Positions 39,630-48,443 of a DNA stretch of 64,000 bases are shown one piece after another. The DNA is taken from contig CANLOE010000009.1 in the NCBI GenBank assembly GCA_947492745.1, positions 41,779-105,778 on the forward strand. Reading direction: 5' to 3'. The position numbers were made by a program, and so were the translations under genes. Each line of letters starts with the position of its first letter. Within the stretch, counting starts at the first letter, position 1. This stretch comes from an uncultured Cyclobacteriaceae bacterium. Lineage in GTDB: Bacteria > Bacteroidota > Bacteroidia > Cytophagales > Cyclobacteriaceae. Under the pieces are notes generated by a model that saw only the letters and a program-made list of their open reading frames with translations, had not been told where the DNA came from and searched no databases.

Positions 39630-40058
39630 ATGAAACAGACAATTTTAATGAGCTTGTTCGGTCTTTTGCTAAGCACAACAATAAGCTGTGCTCAGGAATC
39701 AGAGATCTCAAAGGTAAAAAAGACCATCTATGAATTTTCCAAAGCAGGTGATGCCTACGATGTGAAGGCCTTAGAGCGCTGTCTCGATGATAACTACAGG
39801 GTGGTTATGAACCGTCTCTTTGGAAGTCAAGAGGTCAATGTAGTCCCAAGGGCAGTATACATTGAAAAGATAAAGTCTAAGGAATGGGGAGGAGATGAAC
39901 GTAAAGTAACTATCGATAATCTCATCCTTAATGGGAATACCGCTAGCGCAAAGGTAATCCTGGCGGGGAGTAAAACGACATTTGTTTCCCTGATCGATCT
40001 TGTAAAAGATGGGAAAGGACAGTGGAAACTTGTTAGCGATATGCCTTTGATCAAATAG
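39630..40058 (+). CDS. Secreted NTF2-like (SnoaL-type) small protein
   Basis: 142 residues from the ATG at 39630, with a signal peptide (MKQTILMSLFGLLLSTTISCAQ). The mature domain, SEISKVKKTIYEFSKAGDAYDVKALERCLDDNYRVVMNRL followed by VYIEKIKSKEWGGDERKVTIDNLILNGNTASAKVILAG and VSLIDLVKDGKGQWKLVSDMPLIK, has the alpha-helix then curved-sheet pattern of putative lumazine-binding/NTF2-like proteins. An upstream ATG at 39501 would add a 43-residue leader and is unlikely. The MarR operator copy lies upstream, so control by MarR is inferred. Confidence 0.8.
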   Translation: MKQTILMSLFGLLLSTTISCAQESEISKVKKTIYEFSKAGDAYDVKALERCLDDNYRVVMNRLFGSQEVNVVPRAVYIEKIKSKEWGGDERKVTIDNLILNGNTASAKVILAGSKTTFVSLIDLVKDGKGQWKLVSDMPLIK

Positions 40059-40114
40059 CTGAATTGGTCAAAACTTAATCTGACAATCCTCAAATCATCT
40101 ATCGTTAGGTTAAA

Positions 40115-40134
40115 GGGACTGTTTTGAAATTATG
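40115..40134. repeat. Family E left-end fragment
   Basis: GGGACTGTTTTGAAATTATG matches the left inverted end AGAGACTGTTTTGAAATTAT. A family B unit follows directly, so the E element was probably split or truncated by it. Confidence 0.5.
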
Positions 40135-40138
40135 ATTG

Positions 40139-40317
40139 AACCCGAACCATCATGCATTGGAACTTTGTCATGAGACTTTAAAAGTACAATATATCAGTAG
40201 GGTTTCTTGGGTTCACCGTGGTACCCCTATGGTGAACTCAAAAAACACATTCGTTCTACTGGTCTGAAATAGTTTAAAGTCGTAATAGAAAATCCAATGC
40301 ATGGTCCAGATTGAGTT
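40139..40317. repeat. Family B foldback element (B4)
   Basis: AACCCGAACCATCATGCATTGG at the left and CCAATGCATGGTCCAGATTG at the right. The core CCGTGGTACCCCTATGG is a decayed form of the TAGC-NNN-GCTA hairpin. The flanking GGTTTCTTGGGTTCA and TGAACTCAAAAAACACATTC arms are complementary. Confidence 0.7.
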
Positions 40318-40469
40318 TGCACCCTCAAACGTCATGATCAAAATAGAAAAACCTACTACATAGAACTGATTGATAATAGTTCTATCGAGACAAAATCAAT
40401 ATAACAGATTAGACTTATATACTTAGTTATGTTGATTATATTTTGGTTATCACATTGAATCCGGTACAC

Positions 40470-40800
40470 TGTTGAACGCAATCCAAATTCCGGTAGTTCA
40501 TTTGAAAATTTTTCTGTCCGGGCGCAGCGTTTTCAAAATTTTCTGTATCCCACAGGCTGGCCCGAAATCCCTATGGGTTTCGTCCTGCTTAATTTTATCG
40601 ATAGGACCGAGCGTAAAGAAAGGGTTCGGGGAACCCTTTCAGCGCAGGGGCCGGTCTGCCGCGCAGGAGTACGCGCCCCGCCGGCTTGAGGTGAAACGGA
40701 CCAAAGGGTAGATACAAAGATGTCTTCTACCCTTTTGGCAATGAAAAGATGTTTTTCGGCAGGAATATATATGGATAGGGTCAAAATGAAGCAACATGGA
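40470..40800. other. GC-rich intergenic segment with family E-like phrases
   Basis: Read on the minus strand, GGCAGACCGGCCCCT and ACGCTCGGTCCTATCGATAA match the inner part of the family E copy at 46889-47109. The block is more GC-rich than its surroundings. Two overlapping short frames (79 and 83 codons) have no protein character. It is best seen as a degenerate repeat. Confidence 0.4.
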
Positions 40801-41080
40801 TAATCCTATAGCTAACTAAGCATATAAGTCCAACGGATGGTATATCTATGTATATAAGTCTGTCACAGATTTCAACAGACTGTTTTACATTTATTTAATT
40901 GTTTTTGGGTTGAATTTCCTGACAACGTATTCAGTGATTCGGGTTCAATCTTTGTATCAGATGTTTTTTGTGGATCCAGGAACCCTTACCTTGCAACAGA
41001 ACCACATGGGTAAGTATTGCGGTGTACGCCTATGCTTTTGGGGCAAATACAGGTGTTACCCATAGAAAACGAATAGGTAA

Positions 41081-41238
41081 TACAAATTTGGGTTTCAACT
41101 GTCGTATAAGATCTCGGGTCATATTAGTTTCGATCAAGGCGAGAACCGCAGGGATAGGAGCGCTATCCCGAGGATTGTCAACGCAGAGTGAAGTAAAAAG
41201 AACAGGAAGATATGCGATATTTGAAAGCTAAGTTTGTA
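41081..41238. repeat. Family A palindromic MITE (A4), 158 bp with TAA duplication
   Basis: TACAAATTTGGGTTTCAACT to GCTAAGTTTGTA, flanked by TAA at 41078-41080 and 41239-41241. The core is slightly decayed (GGGATAGGAGCGCTATCCC). Confidence 0.88.
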
Positions 41239-41274
41239 TAAAACCTCCTTTAACCCAAGATAGTCAATAGCCTT

Positions 41275-41433
41275 CTACTGCCGTTGACTTAAGCATGTTT
41301 TTGATTCATATGATATTTTCTGCCTCCGAAATAGGTCCTCTTTCGGATCAGCCCTTTTCTGGAACATTTTATTCCGGGCCTGACATTTTCGGAAAACTCA
41401 CCGATCGATTTTAATTATGGCCCTTACCCTCAG
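41275..41433 (-). mobile_element. IS remnant, inverted copy of the 3' end at 47793-47948
   Basis: CTACTGCCGTTGACTTAAGC, the AATATCATATGAATC region, GGCCTGACATTTTCGG and CTCACCGATCGATTTT match the reverse complement of 47793-47948 with scattered differences. It is the right end and the last codons of an IS4-type element; the rest is missing here. Confidence 0.75.
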
Positions 41434-41747
41434 TATTTTGATCAATAACGATCGGCACCTTGATATGGCATTGGAGAGATTGAGGATACGTTTTCTTTCT
41501 CTTCTTTCCTTGCAGGCTTAACGCTTGATTCCAGAATTTCAATATTCGATAAGCTGACACATCCCATCACAAAAGAAAAACTGAGGTTTGTAAGGCAATA
41601 TGAAAGGCTTTGGCCAATGCAGGGAAATTAAAAAATAAAGAAGTCAAGTAATGAGGAGAAAATTTGAGTCAGCCTTCAATAAGAACGGAGTCGAAGCAAA
41701 ATCCCCTAAAATCAGGTCAATCGTAGATTTTATTGTAAATACATTAA
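41434..41747. other. Unassigned stretch between IS remnant and tRNA terminator
   Basis: About 300 bases in which I recognise no gene, RNA or repeat. It may be further IS debris. Confidence 0.35.
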
Positions 41748-41784
41748 AAAAAACCTCCCGAATCGGCGATTCGAGAGGTTTTTG
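41748..41784 (-). terminator. Terminator downstream of tRNA-Leu
   Basis: On the minus strand: AAAAACCTCTCGAATCGCCG then ATTCGGGAGGTTTTTTT, a strong hairpin with a T run just after the tRNA 3' end. Confidence 0.85.
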
Positions 41785-41792
41785 TTGCTGAG

Positions 41793-41878
41793 TGCGCACG
41801 AGAAGAGTCGAACTTCCACGGCCAATACAGGCCACCAGGCCCTCAACCTGGCGCGTCTACCAATTCCGCCACGTGCGC
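41793..41878 (-). tRNA. tRNA-Leu, anticodon GAG
   Basis: Reading the minus strand: acceptor GCGCACG paired with CGTGCGC, D-stem region TGGCGGAATTGGTAGACGCG, anticodon arm CCAGG-TTGAGGG-CCTGG with anticodon GAG, a long variable arm (TGGCCTGTATTGGCCG) and T-arm GAAGTTCGACTCTTC. The long variable arm and anticodon identify leucine. CCA is not encoded; the discriminator base is A. Confidence 0.95.
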
Positions 41879-42047
41879 TTGAGAACTTACTTCCTTTAAG
41901 ACAGTCGTTGTTTTCGTTGCAATTTGCCTTAAAGGAGGGCAAAGCTAACAAGGATTATTTTCATTAGCAATAGATGTGGCACTGTATTTGAAAGAAAATC
42001 ATTAGGGTGTTCTCAGGTGATACTATTTCGGGAGAGGAGTAAGTTAC

Positions 42048-42992
42048 CTACACCTTTTCCCAGAGCGAATCTACAAATTCTTCTTTGTCATTCAGGAAAT
42101 TCTCCTTGAGTTCAAAACCTGACGCTTTGGATAATTCTCTGATCTCGGATAGGGAGAATTTTCTTGAAATCTCTGTATGTACTGCTTCCCAGGCCTCAAA
42201 GTGAATGTCCTGTCCCATGGCGGCGATGTGTACGGTCTGTTCTTTTTTGCTCACCAGATAGCTCTGGGCAAAACCGGTCAGTGGATTGTATACCGGATAA
42301 TGCATGAAATCTTCCACCGCAAAGTCAGCCTCCAGCTCTTTGTTGACTCGCTCCAGCAAGTTTATGTTGAACCGTGCTGTTACTCCTTTACTATCATTAT
42401 ACGCTTCCAGTATCGTCGCTGGATCTTTTTTAAGGTCCATGCCTATGAGCAGTTGGTCACCTTTATGGAGACTGTCGCAGAGCTTGGAGAGAAAGTCTTT
42501 GGCTTGGTCATCGGTAAAGTTACCAATATTAGAGCCTAGGAACAGGACTACTTTTTTCCGACCATTATGCCCGTTGAGTCCTTTCAATACCTCGAAGTAG
42601 TCTCCTTGAAGAGTCGCTACTTTCAAATCAGGGAGTTTCTCCTTCAGGTCCTGCTCTAGTTGTTGCAGTACATTACCGGAAATATCGATGGGCTCGTACA
42701 CAAAGTCGGCTTCTTGTTCCAGAAAGTGCTGTAGGAGGATCTTGGTCTTCAGGCCATCACCCGCACCGAACTCTACTAAATGAAAAAATCCTGACTTACC
42801 GATACTGTCCAGTAAGGCCTGCTTGTTGGAGTCCAGTACATTGAATTCTGCTTTGGTCAGATAGTACTCTTCTAAAGCCATGATTTCCTGAAAGATAGCA
42901 TCACCTGTCTTATCGTAAAAATATTTTGAGGACAGGGTTTTAGGTTTGGCCACTAGGCCTGTGAGCACATCGCTCGCAAATTGACTGTTCAT
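42048..42992 (-). CDS. egtD: L-histidine N(alpha)-methyltransferase
   Basis: A 314-residue SAM-dependent enzyme that trimethylates histidine to hercynine, the first step of ergothioneine synthesis. The family opening KTLSSKYFYDKTGDAIFQEIMALEEYYLTKAEFNVL is clear. The SAM site is HLVEFGAGDGLKTKILLQHF, followed by YEPIDISGNVLQQL and VVLFLGSNIGNFTDDQAKDFL. The C-terminal substrate region includes NKELEADFAVEDFMHYPVYNP and, near the end, ISRKFSLSEIRELSKASGF. It lies 10 bases downstream of egtB in a two-gene operon. Confidence 0.94.
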   Translation of the reverse strand: MNSQFASDVLTGLVAKPKTLSSKYFYDKTGDAIFQEIMALEEYYLTKAEFNVLDSNKQALLDSIGKSGFFHLVEFGAGDGLKTKILLQHFLEQEADFVYEPIDISGNVLQQLEQDLKEKLPDLKVATLQGDYFEVLKGLNGHNGRKKVVLFLGSNIGNFTDDQAKDFLSKLCDSLHKGDQLLIGMDLKKDPATILEAYNDSKGVTARFNINLLERVNKELEADFAVEDFMHYPVYNPLTGFAQSYLVSKKEQTVHIAAMGQDIHFEAWEAVHTEISRKFSLSEIRELSKASGFELKENFLNDKEEFVDSLWEKV

Positions 42993-43002
42993 GAATTTTA
43001 GG

Positions 43003-44295
43003 TTATAAGCTTTCCGCTAATCTGATACCGGCAAAAAGCCATTTTAAATGAGGATGGAAAAAATTACGATAGGTAAGTCGTATATGATCTTTGGGGGTAG
43101 CACAGGAGCCACCACGGAGTACCATTTGGTTGATCATAAACTTGCCATTGTACTCGCCAAGGGCACCTTCGGCCACTTTGAACCTGGGATAGGCCAGATA
43201 GGCACTTCCCGTCCACTCCCAGACATCACCGAAGAGCTGACTGTTGCCATCCCTTGCGGCTATGGGGCCAAAATTGCCTTTTTCTGCCATATTGGCTTGT
43301 TTCAGCGTATTACAAAGGCCATGTTTAGCCGCCACTTCCCATTCCTGTTCCGTGGGCAAGCGTTTGCCTTTCCATGTGGCGTAGGCATCGGCTTCATAGT
43401 AATTGATATGGGTGATAGGGGCGGAGAGGTCCACTTTCCTTAAGCCTCCCTTTAACTGGTAGCAGTACCAGTCTTGCCCTTGCTTGTGCCAATAGCCGGG
43501 AGCGGTCGCTGATTGCTCATTGACCCAGCCCCAGCCCTCCGAGAGCCAGTAACGGAAATCTTGGTAGCCTCCATCTTCCATGAATTCTAGATACTCCCCG
43601 TTGGTGACCAGTCTATCCATGAGGGCATAAGCATGTAAGTAGGTTTTGTGTACCCCTACTTCATTGTCAAATGCAAAGTTTTCATTGTCTTCATGACCGA
43701 TTTCGTATACACCCTCCGGGATTTCTACCAAACGGTTGCTCAAGGGCCGTCCATTGGGTATAAGCAGGTCTTCAAAAGGAAGGTATGCTGGGAACAGGGG
43801 ATTATTTCCCAAAATAGCCTTGATATCGTACACCAGAAGTTCCTGATGCTGTTGCTCATGCTGTAATCCCAGCTCCATGACCTCCGCCAGTTCGCTGGGC
43901 ATTTCTCCGACTTCGCTTAGATAACTGCACATGTGACGGTCTACATGTTCCCGATACCGCATCACCTCTTCCACTCCAGGTCGGGTGACGAAACCTCTGT
44001 TGTGCCGTAGCACTCTCTCTCCTACACTTTCATAATAGCTGTTGAACAGATAGCTGAAGTCCTTATCGTACAAAGGGTAGTTTTTTGCATTGGGAACCAG
44101 TATGAAATTTTCGAAAAACCATGTCGTATGTCCCAAATGCCACTTGGGCGGACTTACATCAACTACAGGTTGTACCACAAAATCTTCCACCTGTAGTGGA
44201 GTGCACAGCTGCATTGAACGATTCCTTACTCTATTGAATTTTTCTGTAAAATATTCTATAACCAGCGCCTTGCTGTTTACTGTTTCTATCATCAT
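43003..44295 (-). CDS. egtB: Ergothioneine biosynthesis sulfoxide synthase EgtB
   Basis: A 430-residue non-haem iron enzyme that joins hercynine to a thiol donor with O2. The DinB-like N-terminal domain carries iron ligands in PPKWHLGHTTWFFENFIL and GLQHEQQHQELLVYDI (three His). The FGE-sulfatase domain has PITHINYYEADAYATWKGKRLPTEQEWEVAAKHG, DVWEWTGSAYLAYPRF and LRGGSCATPKDHIRLTYRNFFHPHLKWLFAGIRLA. RNFF replaces the RNWD motif of the gamma-glutamylcysteine-using mycobacterial type, so the donor may be cysteine (inference). No egtC or C-S lyase gene is adjacent. Confidence 0.92.
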   Translation of the reverse strand: MMIETVNSKALVIEYFTEKFNRVRNRSMQLCTPLQVEDFVVQPVVDVSPPKWHLGHTTWFFENFILVPNAKNYPLYDKDFSYLFNSYYESVGERVLRHNRGFVTRPGVEEVMRYREHVDRHMCSYLSEVGEMPSELAEVMELGLQHEQQHQELLVYDIKAILGNNPLFPAYLPFEDLLIPNGRPLSNRLVEIPEGVYEIGHEDNENFAFDNEVGVHKTYLHAYALMDRLVTNGEYLEFMEDGGYQDFRYWLSEGWGWVNEQSATAPGYWHKQGQDWYCYQLKGGLRKVDLSAPITHINYYEADAYATWKGKRLPTEQEWEVAAKHGLCNTLKQANMAEKGNFGPIAARDGNSQLFGDVWEWTGSAYLAYPRFKVAEGALGEYNGKFMINQMVLRGGSCATPKDHIRLTYRNFFHPHLKWLFAGIRLAESL

Positions 44296-44560
44296 CTAGT
44301 GATTTAAGAACTTAAAGTTAGGGCTTGTTCAGTAGCTTCCTAGTTTTTCATCAAAAAATGAGTCCAATGTCTTCGTTACATCTCAAATTTTACGGAAATA
44401 CCTAAAGTGGAATTCGCCGCTCATGGATATTTCTCGGGATACTATCAAGAAAGAGTAGGTTTTGAAGAGGAGAAATCAGCATCTTTGAAAATTCAAAATA
44501 GTTACTATTGTTCTCAGGATATCCTACCGTGTATTTTCCGATTACTTATTTGCTTTACTG

Positions 44561-46792
44561 ATGAAATCCTATATTTGCTACACTAGACATACGCTAGCTC
44601 TAAATACTACGCAGTTTCCTGCTCACTTCACGGGAATTTGTAGTATCATTCCGATTATATTCTTATTTACACATTTAAGTTGCATGGAAAAAACGACAGA
44701 ACGCAAAGACATGGATATACAGGCACCTACGGCCGAGAAACAAGCAAAGCAAATGACCGCTCATGGGCATACCAGAGAAGACAACTATTATTGGATGCGC
44801 TTGACGGATGAGCAGAAAAACGCAGAAAAACCGGATGAACATACTCAAAAAGTCCTCGACTACCTACATGCCGAAAACGACTATACCGATAAGGTGATGG
44901 CACATACCGAAGAACTTCAGGAGAGCCTATACAAAGAAATTGTCGGGCGCATCAAGCAGGCCGATGAGTCGGTACCCTATAAGTCCAGAGGATATTGGTA
45001 CTATACCCGATATGAAGAAGGGAAGGAATATGCCATTTATTGTCGTAAAAAGGAATCCATGCAGGCCGATGAAGAAGTCATGCTGGATGCCAATGTCCTC
45101 GCAGAGGGCCATGAGTATTTTCAGGTCAGTGGGTTGAGCGTAAGTATGGACAATAAAATGATAGCTTACGGTGTGGATAGCGTCAGCAGAAGGCAGTATA
45201 CCGTACATTTTAAAAATCTGGAAACGGGAGAAACCCTACCTACTACTATATCCAATACCAATGGCGGCTGCACCTGGGCGGCGGACAATCGTACCGTCTT
45301 CTACACAAAAAAAGATGAGGTCACCCTTCGCTCTGACAAAGTCTACCGTCACAAAATAGGTACCGACAGTGCCAGCGACGAACTGGTCTATCATGAAAAG
45401 GACGAGACCTATTATACAGGCATCTACCGAAGTAAATCCGATAAGTACCTTGTTCTATGGTCGGGAAGCACCTTGACCAATCATTATCAACTGTTGGAGG
45501 CCGGGAAGCCCGACGGTGATTTCCGTGATTTCAGCCCTCGTAAGGAAGGTGTGGAGTATTCCATAGAACATTTTGACAATAAATTCTACATCATTACCAA
45601 TCTGGAGGCTACTAATTTCAGACTGATGGAAACGCCCGAACAGTCGACAGAGATAAGTCATTGGAAAGAGGTCATCGCACATCGCGAGGAGGTCTATCTA
45701 GAAGGAATGGAGGTTTTCAAGGACTTTTTTGTTCTAGAAGAACGAAAGGAAGGCCTTACTCAGTTGCGTATCATGAACCTGAAGGATAACAGTGAGCATT
45801 ACCTTGACTTTGGGGAACCTGCCTATACGACCTTTACCGCTACTAACGTCGACTTCGATACCGAACTGCTGCGCTTCGGTTATTCCTCGCTGACCACACC
45901 GGGCTCCATCTATGACTACAACATGAAAAGCAAGGAGAAAACCCTGCTTAAAGAACAGGAGGTAGTCGGTGGCTATGATAAAACAGAATATGTGACCGAG
46001 AGGCTTTTTGCCACTGCGGAAGATGGGGTCAAAATACCGATATCCATTGTTTATAAAAAAGGATTCCAAAAGGATAGCAACACTCCGTTGTTATTGTATG
46101 GCTATGGATCCTACGGTAATACGATAGACCCTAGTTTCAGTTCCGTACGTCTGAGCCTTTTGGAGAGGGGCTTTGCCTTTGCCATTGCTCATATACGTGG
46201 AGGCGAGGCGATGGGCCGTGAGTGGTACGAAGATGGGAAATTATTCAAAAAGAAGAATACCTTCACCGACTTTATCGCTTGCGGGGATTATCTGGTAGAG
46301 CAGGGCTATACCCGGTCGGAGAAGATGTTTGCCCGTGGAGGAAGTGCCGGGGGCTTACTGGTCGGTGCGGTCATCAACATGCGACCTGACCTGTTCAAAG
46401 GAGCGATGGCTGCCGTGCCTTTCGTGGATGTGGTGACTACTATGCTGGATGAGAGTATCCCTTTGACCACGGGTGAATATGATGAATGGGGCAATCCCAA
46501 TGATAAAGCGGCCTATGAATACATGCTTTCCTACTCTCCCTATGACAATGTGAAAGCTAAGTCTTATCCTCACCTATTGGTCACTACAGGATTGCACGAC
46601 TCTCAGGTACAGTACTGGGAGCCGGCCAAATGGGTAGCCAAGCTTCGCGAACTGAAAACCGACAATAATCGCTTGCTATTGAAGACGAATATGGAGACAG
46701 GGCATGGCGGAGCGTCGGGCAGGTTCAAGGTATATCGTGAGACAGCGCTTGACTATGCCTTTTTGCTCGATCTGGTAGGTATCAAAGAATAA
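44561..46792 (+). CDS. S9A prolyl oligopeptidase / oligopeptidase B
   Basis: A serine peptidase cleaving short peptides. The propeller begins TEKQAKQMTAHGHTREDNYYWMRL-like at about residue 60 of the 743-residue frame. The catalytic domain has the Ser in MFARGGSAGGLLVGAVINMRPDLF, the family signature SVRLSLLERGFAFAIAHIRGGEAMGREWYEDGK, the Asp in LLVTTGLHDSQVQYWEPAKW and the His in METGHGGASGRF. IIFLFTHLSCME could be a lipobox. A promoter-like TATATTTG (44570-44577) lies inside the annotated N-terminus, so the true start is probably downstream, possibly the ATG at 44684 (MEKTTERKDM). The cellular location therefore remains uncertain. Confidence 0.9.
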   Translation: MKSYICYTRHTLALNTTQFPAHFTGICSIIPIIFLFTHLSCMEKTTERKDMDIQAPTAEKQAKQMTAHGHTREDNYYWMRLTDEQKNAEKPDEHTQKVLDYLHAENDYTDKVMAHTEELQESLYKEIVGRIKQADESVPYKSRGYWYYTRYEEGKEYAIYCRKKESMQADEEVMLDANVLAEGHEYFQVSGLSVSMDNKMIAYGVDSVSRRQYTVHFKNLETGETLPTTISNTNGGCTWAADNRTVFYTKKDEVTLRSDKVYRHKIGTDSASDELVYHEKDETYYTGIYRSKSDKYLVLWSGSTLTNHYQLLEAGKPDGDFRDFSPRKEGVEYSIEHFDNKFYIITNLEATNFRLMETPEQSTEISHWKEVIAHREEVYLEGMEVFKDFFVLEERKEGLTQLRIMNLKDNSEHYLDFGEPAYTTFTATNVDFDTELLRFGYSSLTTPGSIYDYNMKSKEKTLLKEQEVVGGYDKTEYVTERLFATAEDGVKIPISIVYKKGFQKDSNTPLLLYGYGSYGNTIDPSFSSVRLSLLERGFAFAIAHIRGGEAMGREWYEDGKLFKKKNTFTDFIACGDYLVEQGYTRSEKMFARGGSAGGLLVGAVINMRPDLFKGAMAAVPFVDVVTTMLDESIPLTTGEYDEWGNPNDKAAYEYMLSYSPYDNVKAKSYPHLLVTTGLHDSQVQYWEPAKWVAKLRELKTDNNRLLLKTNMETGHGGASGRFKVYRETALDYAFLLDLVGIKE

Positions 46793-46888
46793 TGAATACC
46801 TATTCAAGTTAAAACGGCGGGAGAAATCATCATAATTGATAAGAAACAGTAATGAATCGCCAATAGCGAAATTTTTTATTGGATACTT

Positions 46889-47109
46889 AGAGACTGTTTT
46901 AAAATGTATCTTTTTCTTTCTTATGTACTTCTTTTGGCACCTGATTTCGTTGAAATTTCCGCTAGTTAGCGCGACATGCTATCTTTGCCAATAGCTGACG
47001 CGGCAGACCGGCCCCTTCACTAATTAATGCCCTCGGGGCATTATTTTAACGCTCGGTCCTATCCAAAATAAGTGATAATAAATTCTAAAATAATTTCAAA
47101 ACAGTCTCT
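46889..47109. repeat. Family E foldback element (E6), 221 bp with both ends
   Basis: AGAGACTGTTTTAAAATGTA at the left and ATAATTTCAAAACAGTCTCT at the right. The flanks CTTA...TAAAA would allow a TA duplication. It includes GGCAGACCGGCCCCTTCAC and AACGCTCGGTCCTATCC. The central hairpin is decayed (TAGTTAGCGCGACATGCTATC). Confidence 0.82.
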
Positions 47110-47139
47110 AAAACTAGATTCCTGTTTCTAAGCCTAATT

Positions 47140-47317
47140 TCAACCCGGATCATGCATGAAAAATCTAATGCGCATCTAAATATATGAAAATCAGTAGCTT
47201 AACTAAGTTTCTTGAATTCAGCGTAGCACCGCTACGGTTAATTCAAAAAACGCATTCATTTACTGATTTGAAGCTAGTTAAGTCCGGAATAGATTTTCTA
47301 ATGGACATTTTGGGGTT
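47140..47317. repeat. Family B foldback element (B5)
   Basis: TCAACCCGGATCATGCATGA to TCTAATGGACATTTTGGGGTT, with the core GCGTAGCACCGCTACGG. The arms TTTCTTGAATTCA and TTAATTCAAAAAACGC are complementary. It directly follows the family E copy. Confidence 0.8.
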
Positions 47318-47329
47318 ATGCAAAGTGCA

Positions 47330-47948
47330 GCGTACCTAGGGCGGTACCGGACGCTGGGGCGCACTTCGTAGTGCCCCTGACCGATAAACTGCTTTCGACC
47401 GGAAGGTTCCTGAAACGCGGGAAAGGAGAATGTCGCATCACCATTACCTTTACCGACTCCCGAACAAGGGAGAGCATCGATATAGAAGGGCGGTTGATGA
47501 AAAAAAAATCAACGGGAAGTACGGGGTACCGTTCACTTCCCTCCACTATGGCAGTAACTACTCACGTGGGGCCATATTTGGGCTATAAACCAAAAGATGG
47601 GAGGTGGAGGCCTGCTACGGTTACCTGAGGAACACCCTTGAGATGGCCGATCGGAGCGGGAGTCAGACAGGATTTCAAGGCCAGGCTCCTGCTGCACAAC
47701 CTGACCGCATTGCTGTGCCATCCGATCAGGCCCAAAAGGAAAAAGGCCGATGCCGGGAACAGGCCGACGGAAAGAAAACGTACCCTCAATTTGAGGGGAA
47801 GGGACATAATGAAATCAATCGATGAGTTTTCCGAAAATGTCAGGTCCGGAATAGAATATTCCGGAAAAGGACAGGCCCGAAAGAGGGCCTATTTTGAAGG
47901 CAGAAAATATCATATGAATCAAAAACATGCTTAAGTCAACGGCAGTAG
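47330..47948 (+). pseudogene. IS4-type transposase, C-terminal remnant with IS right end
   Basis: Two frames carry transposase-like text: VPLTDKLLSTGRFLKRGKGECRITITFTDSRTRES (about 47371-47625) and RQDFKARLLLHNLTALLCHPIRPKRKK (about 47660-47740). The latter matches the conserved QDFxAxxxxxNL tail of IS4-family enzymes. The tail then continues to FEGRKYHMNQKHA, and the IS end is GCTTAAGTCAACGGCAGTAG. Stops and frame changes make it inactive. An inverted copy of its last 155 bases lies at 41275. Confidence 0.7.
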
Positions 47949-48443
47949 TCATCAATTAAGCCTCCTTACCTAAGACCTGATTTTTCAATAAATGTTATTG
48001 TCTTTTTTGCAAAAAGGTATTCAGGCTTATATACTTAGCTGTACCAATGATTTCAATCCGGATGGTGCATTTGATTTACTATGTTGTTTGTCTCATAGTT
48101 GTTCATGAAAAGTAGGTTCGTTGGTTCCAACGAAAACCAATTTTACCCTGTTCAAAAATAGAAGATCTATTCAAGAGCTGTCTTTAAACCCTCAGTACCT
48201 CTTTTTGGGAAATGCTAAGGTTTTTTTGTTGAATAAGACCTGTGCATTGTGTAATGAAAGTCTATTTTTTGTCAAAAAAAAATACCAATCAAAAAAAAAT
48301 GAAACATTTTTTGATTGTAAAATGACTTTTTTTAGCTTTAAAGCAGGTTTTATAATAAAATTGTTGCTTTAGGTTACTTTACATGCTTGTGTAGTATATA
48401 TGACTGTAATGTATATTTTTTTTCAACGTCAACACTTTTTGAC
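47949..48443. other. AT-rich intergenic region upstream of the beta-repeat protein
   Basis: Noticeably A/T-rich, with long A and T runs at 48250-48370. An 83-codon frame (48121-48372) of low-complexity Phe/Lys/Asn content is a composition artefact. It presumably contains the promoter for the secreted protein at 48444. Confidence 0.45.

Noticed and set aside
40472..40784. Overlapping 79- and 83-codon frames in a GC-rich segment
   Set aside because: The sequence shares phrases with the inner part of family E on the minus strand, and neither frame resembles a protein.
48121..48372. 83-codon Phe/Lys/Asn-rich frame
   Set aside because: It follows from A and T runs in an AT-rich region and is not a plausible protein.
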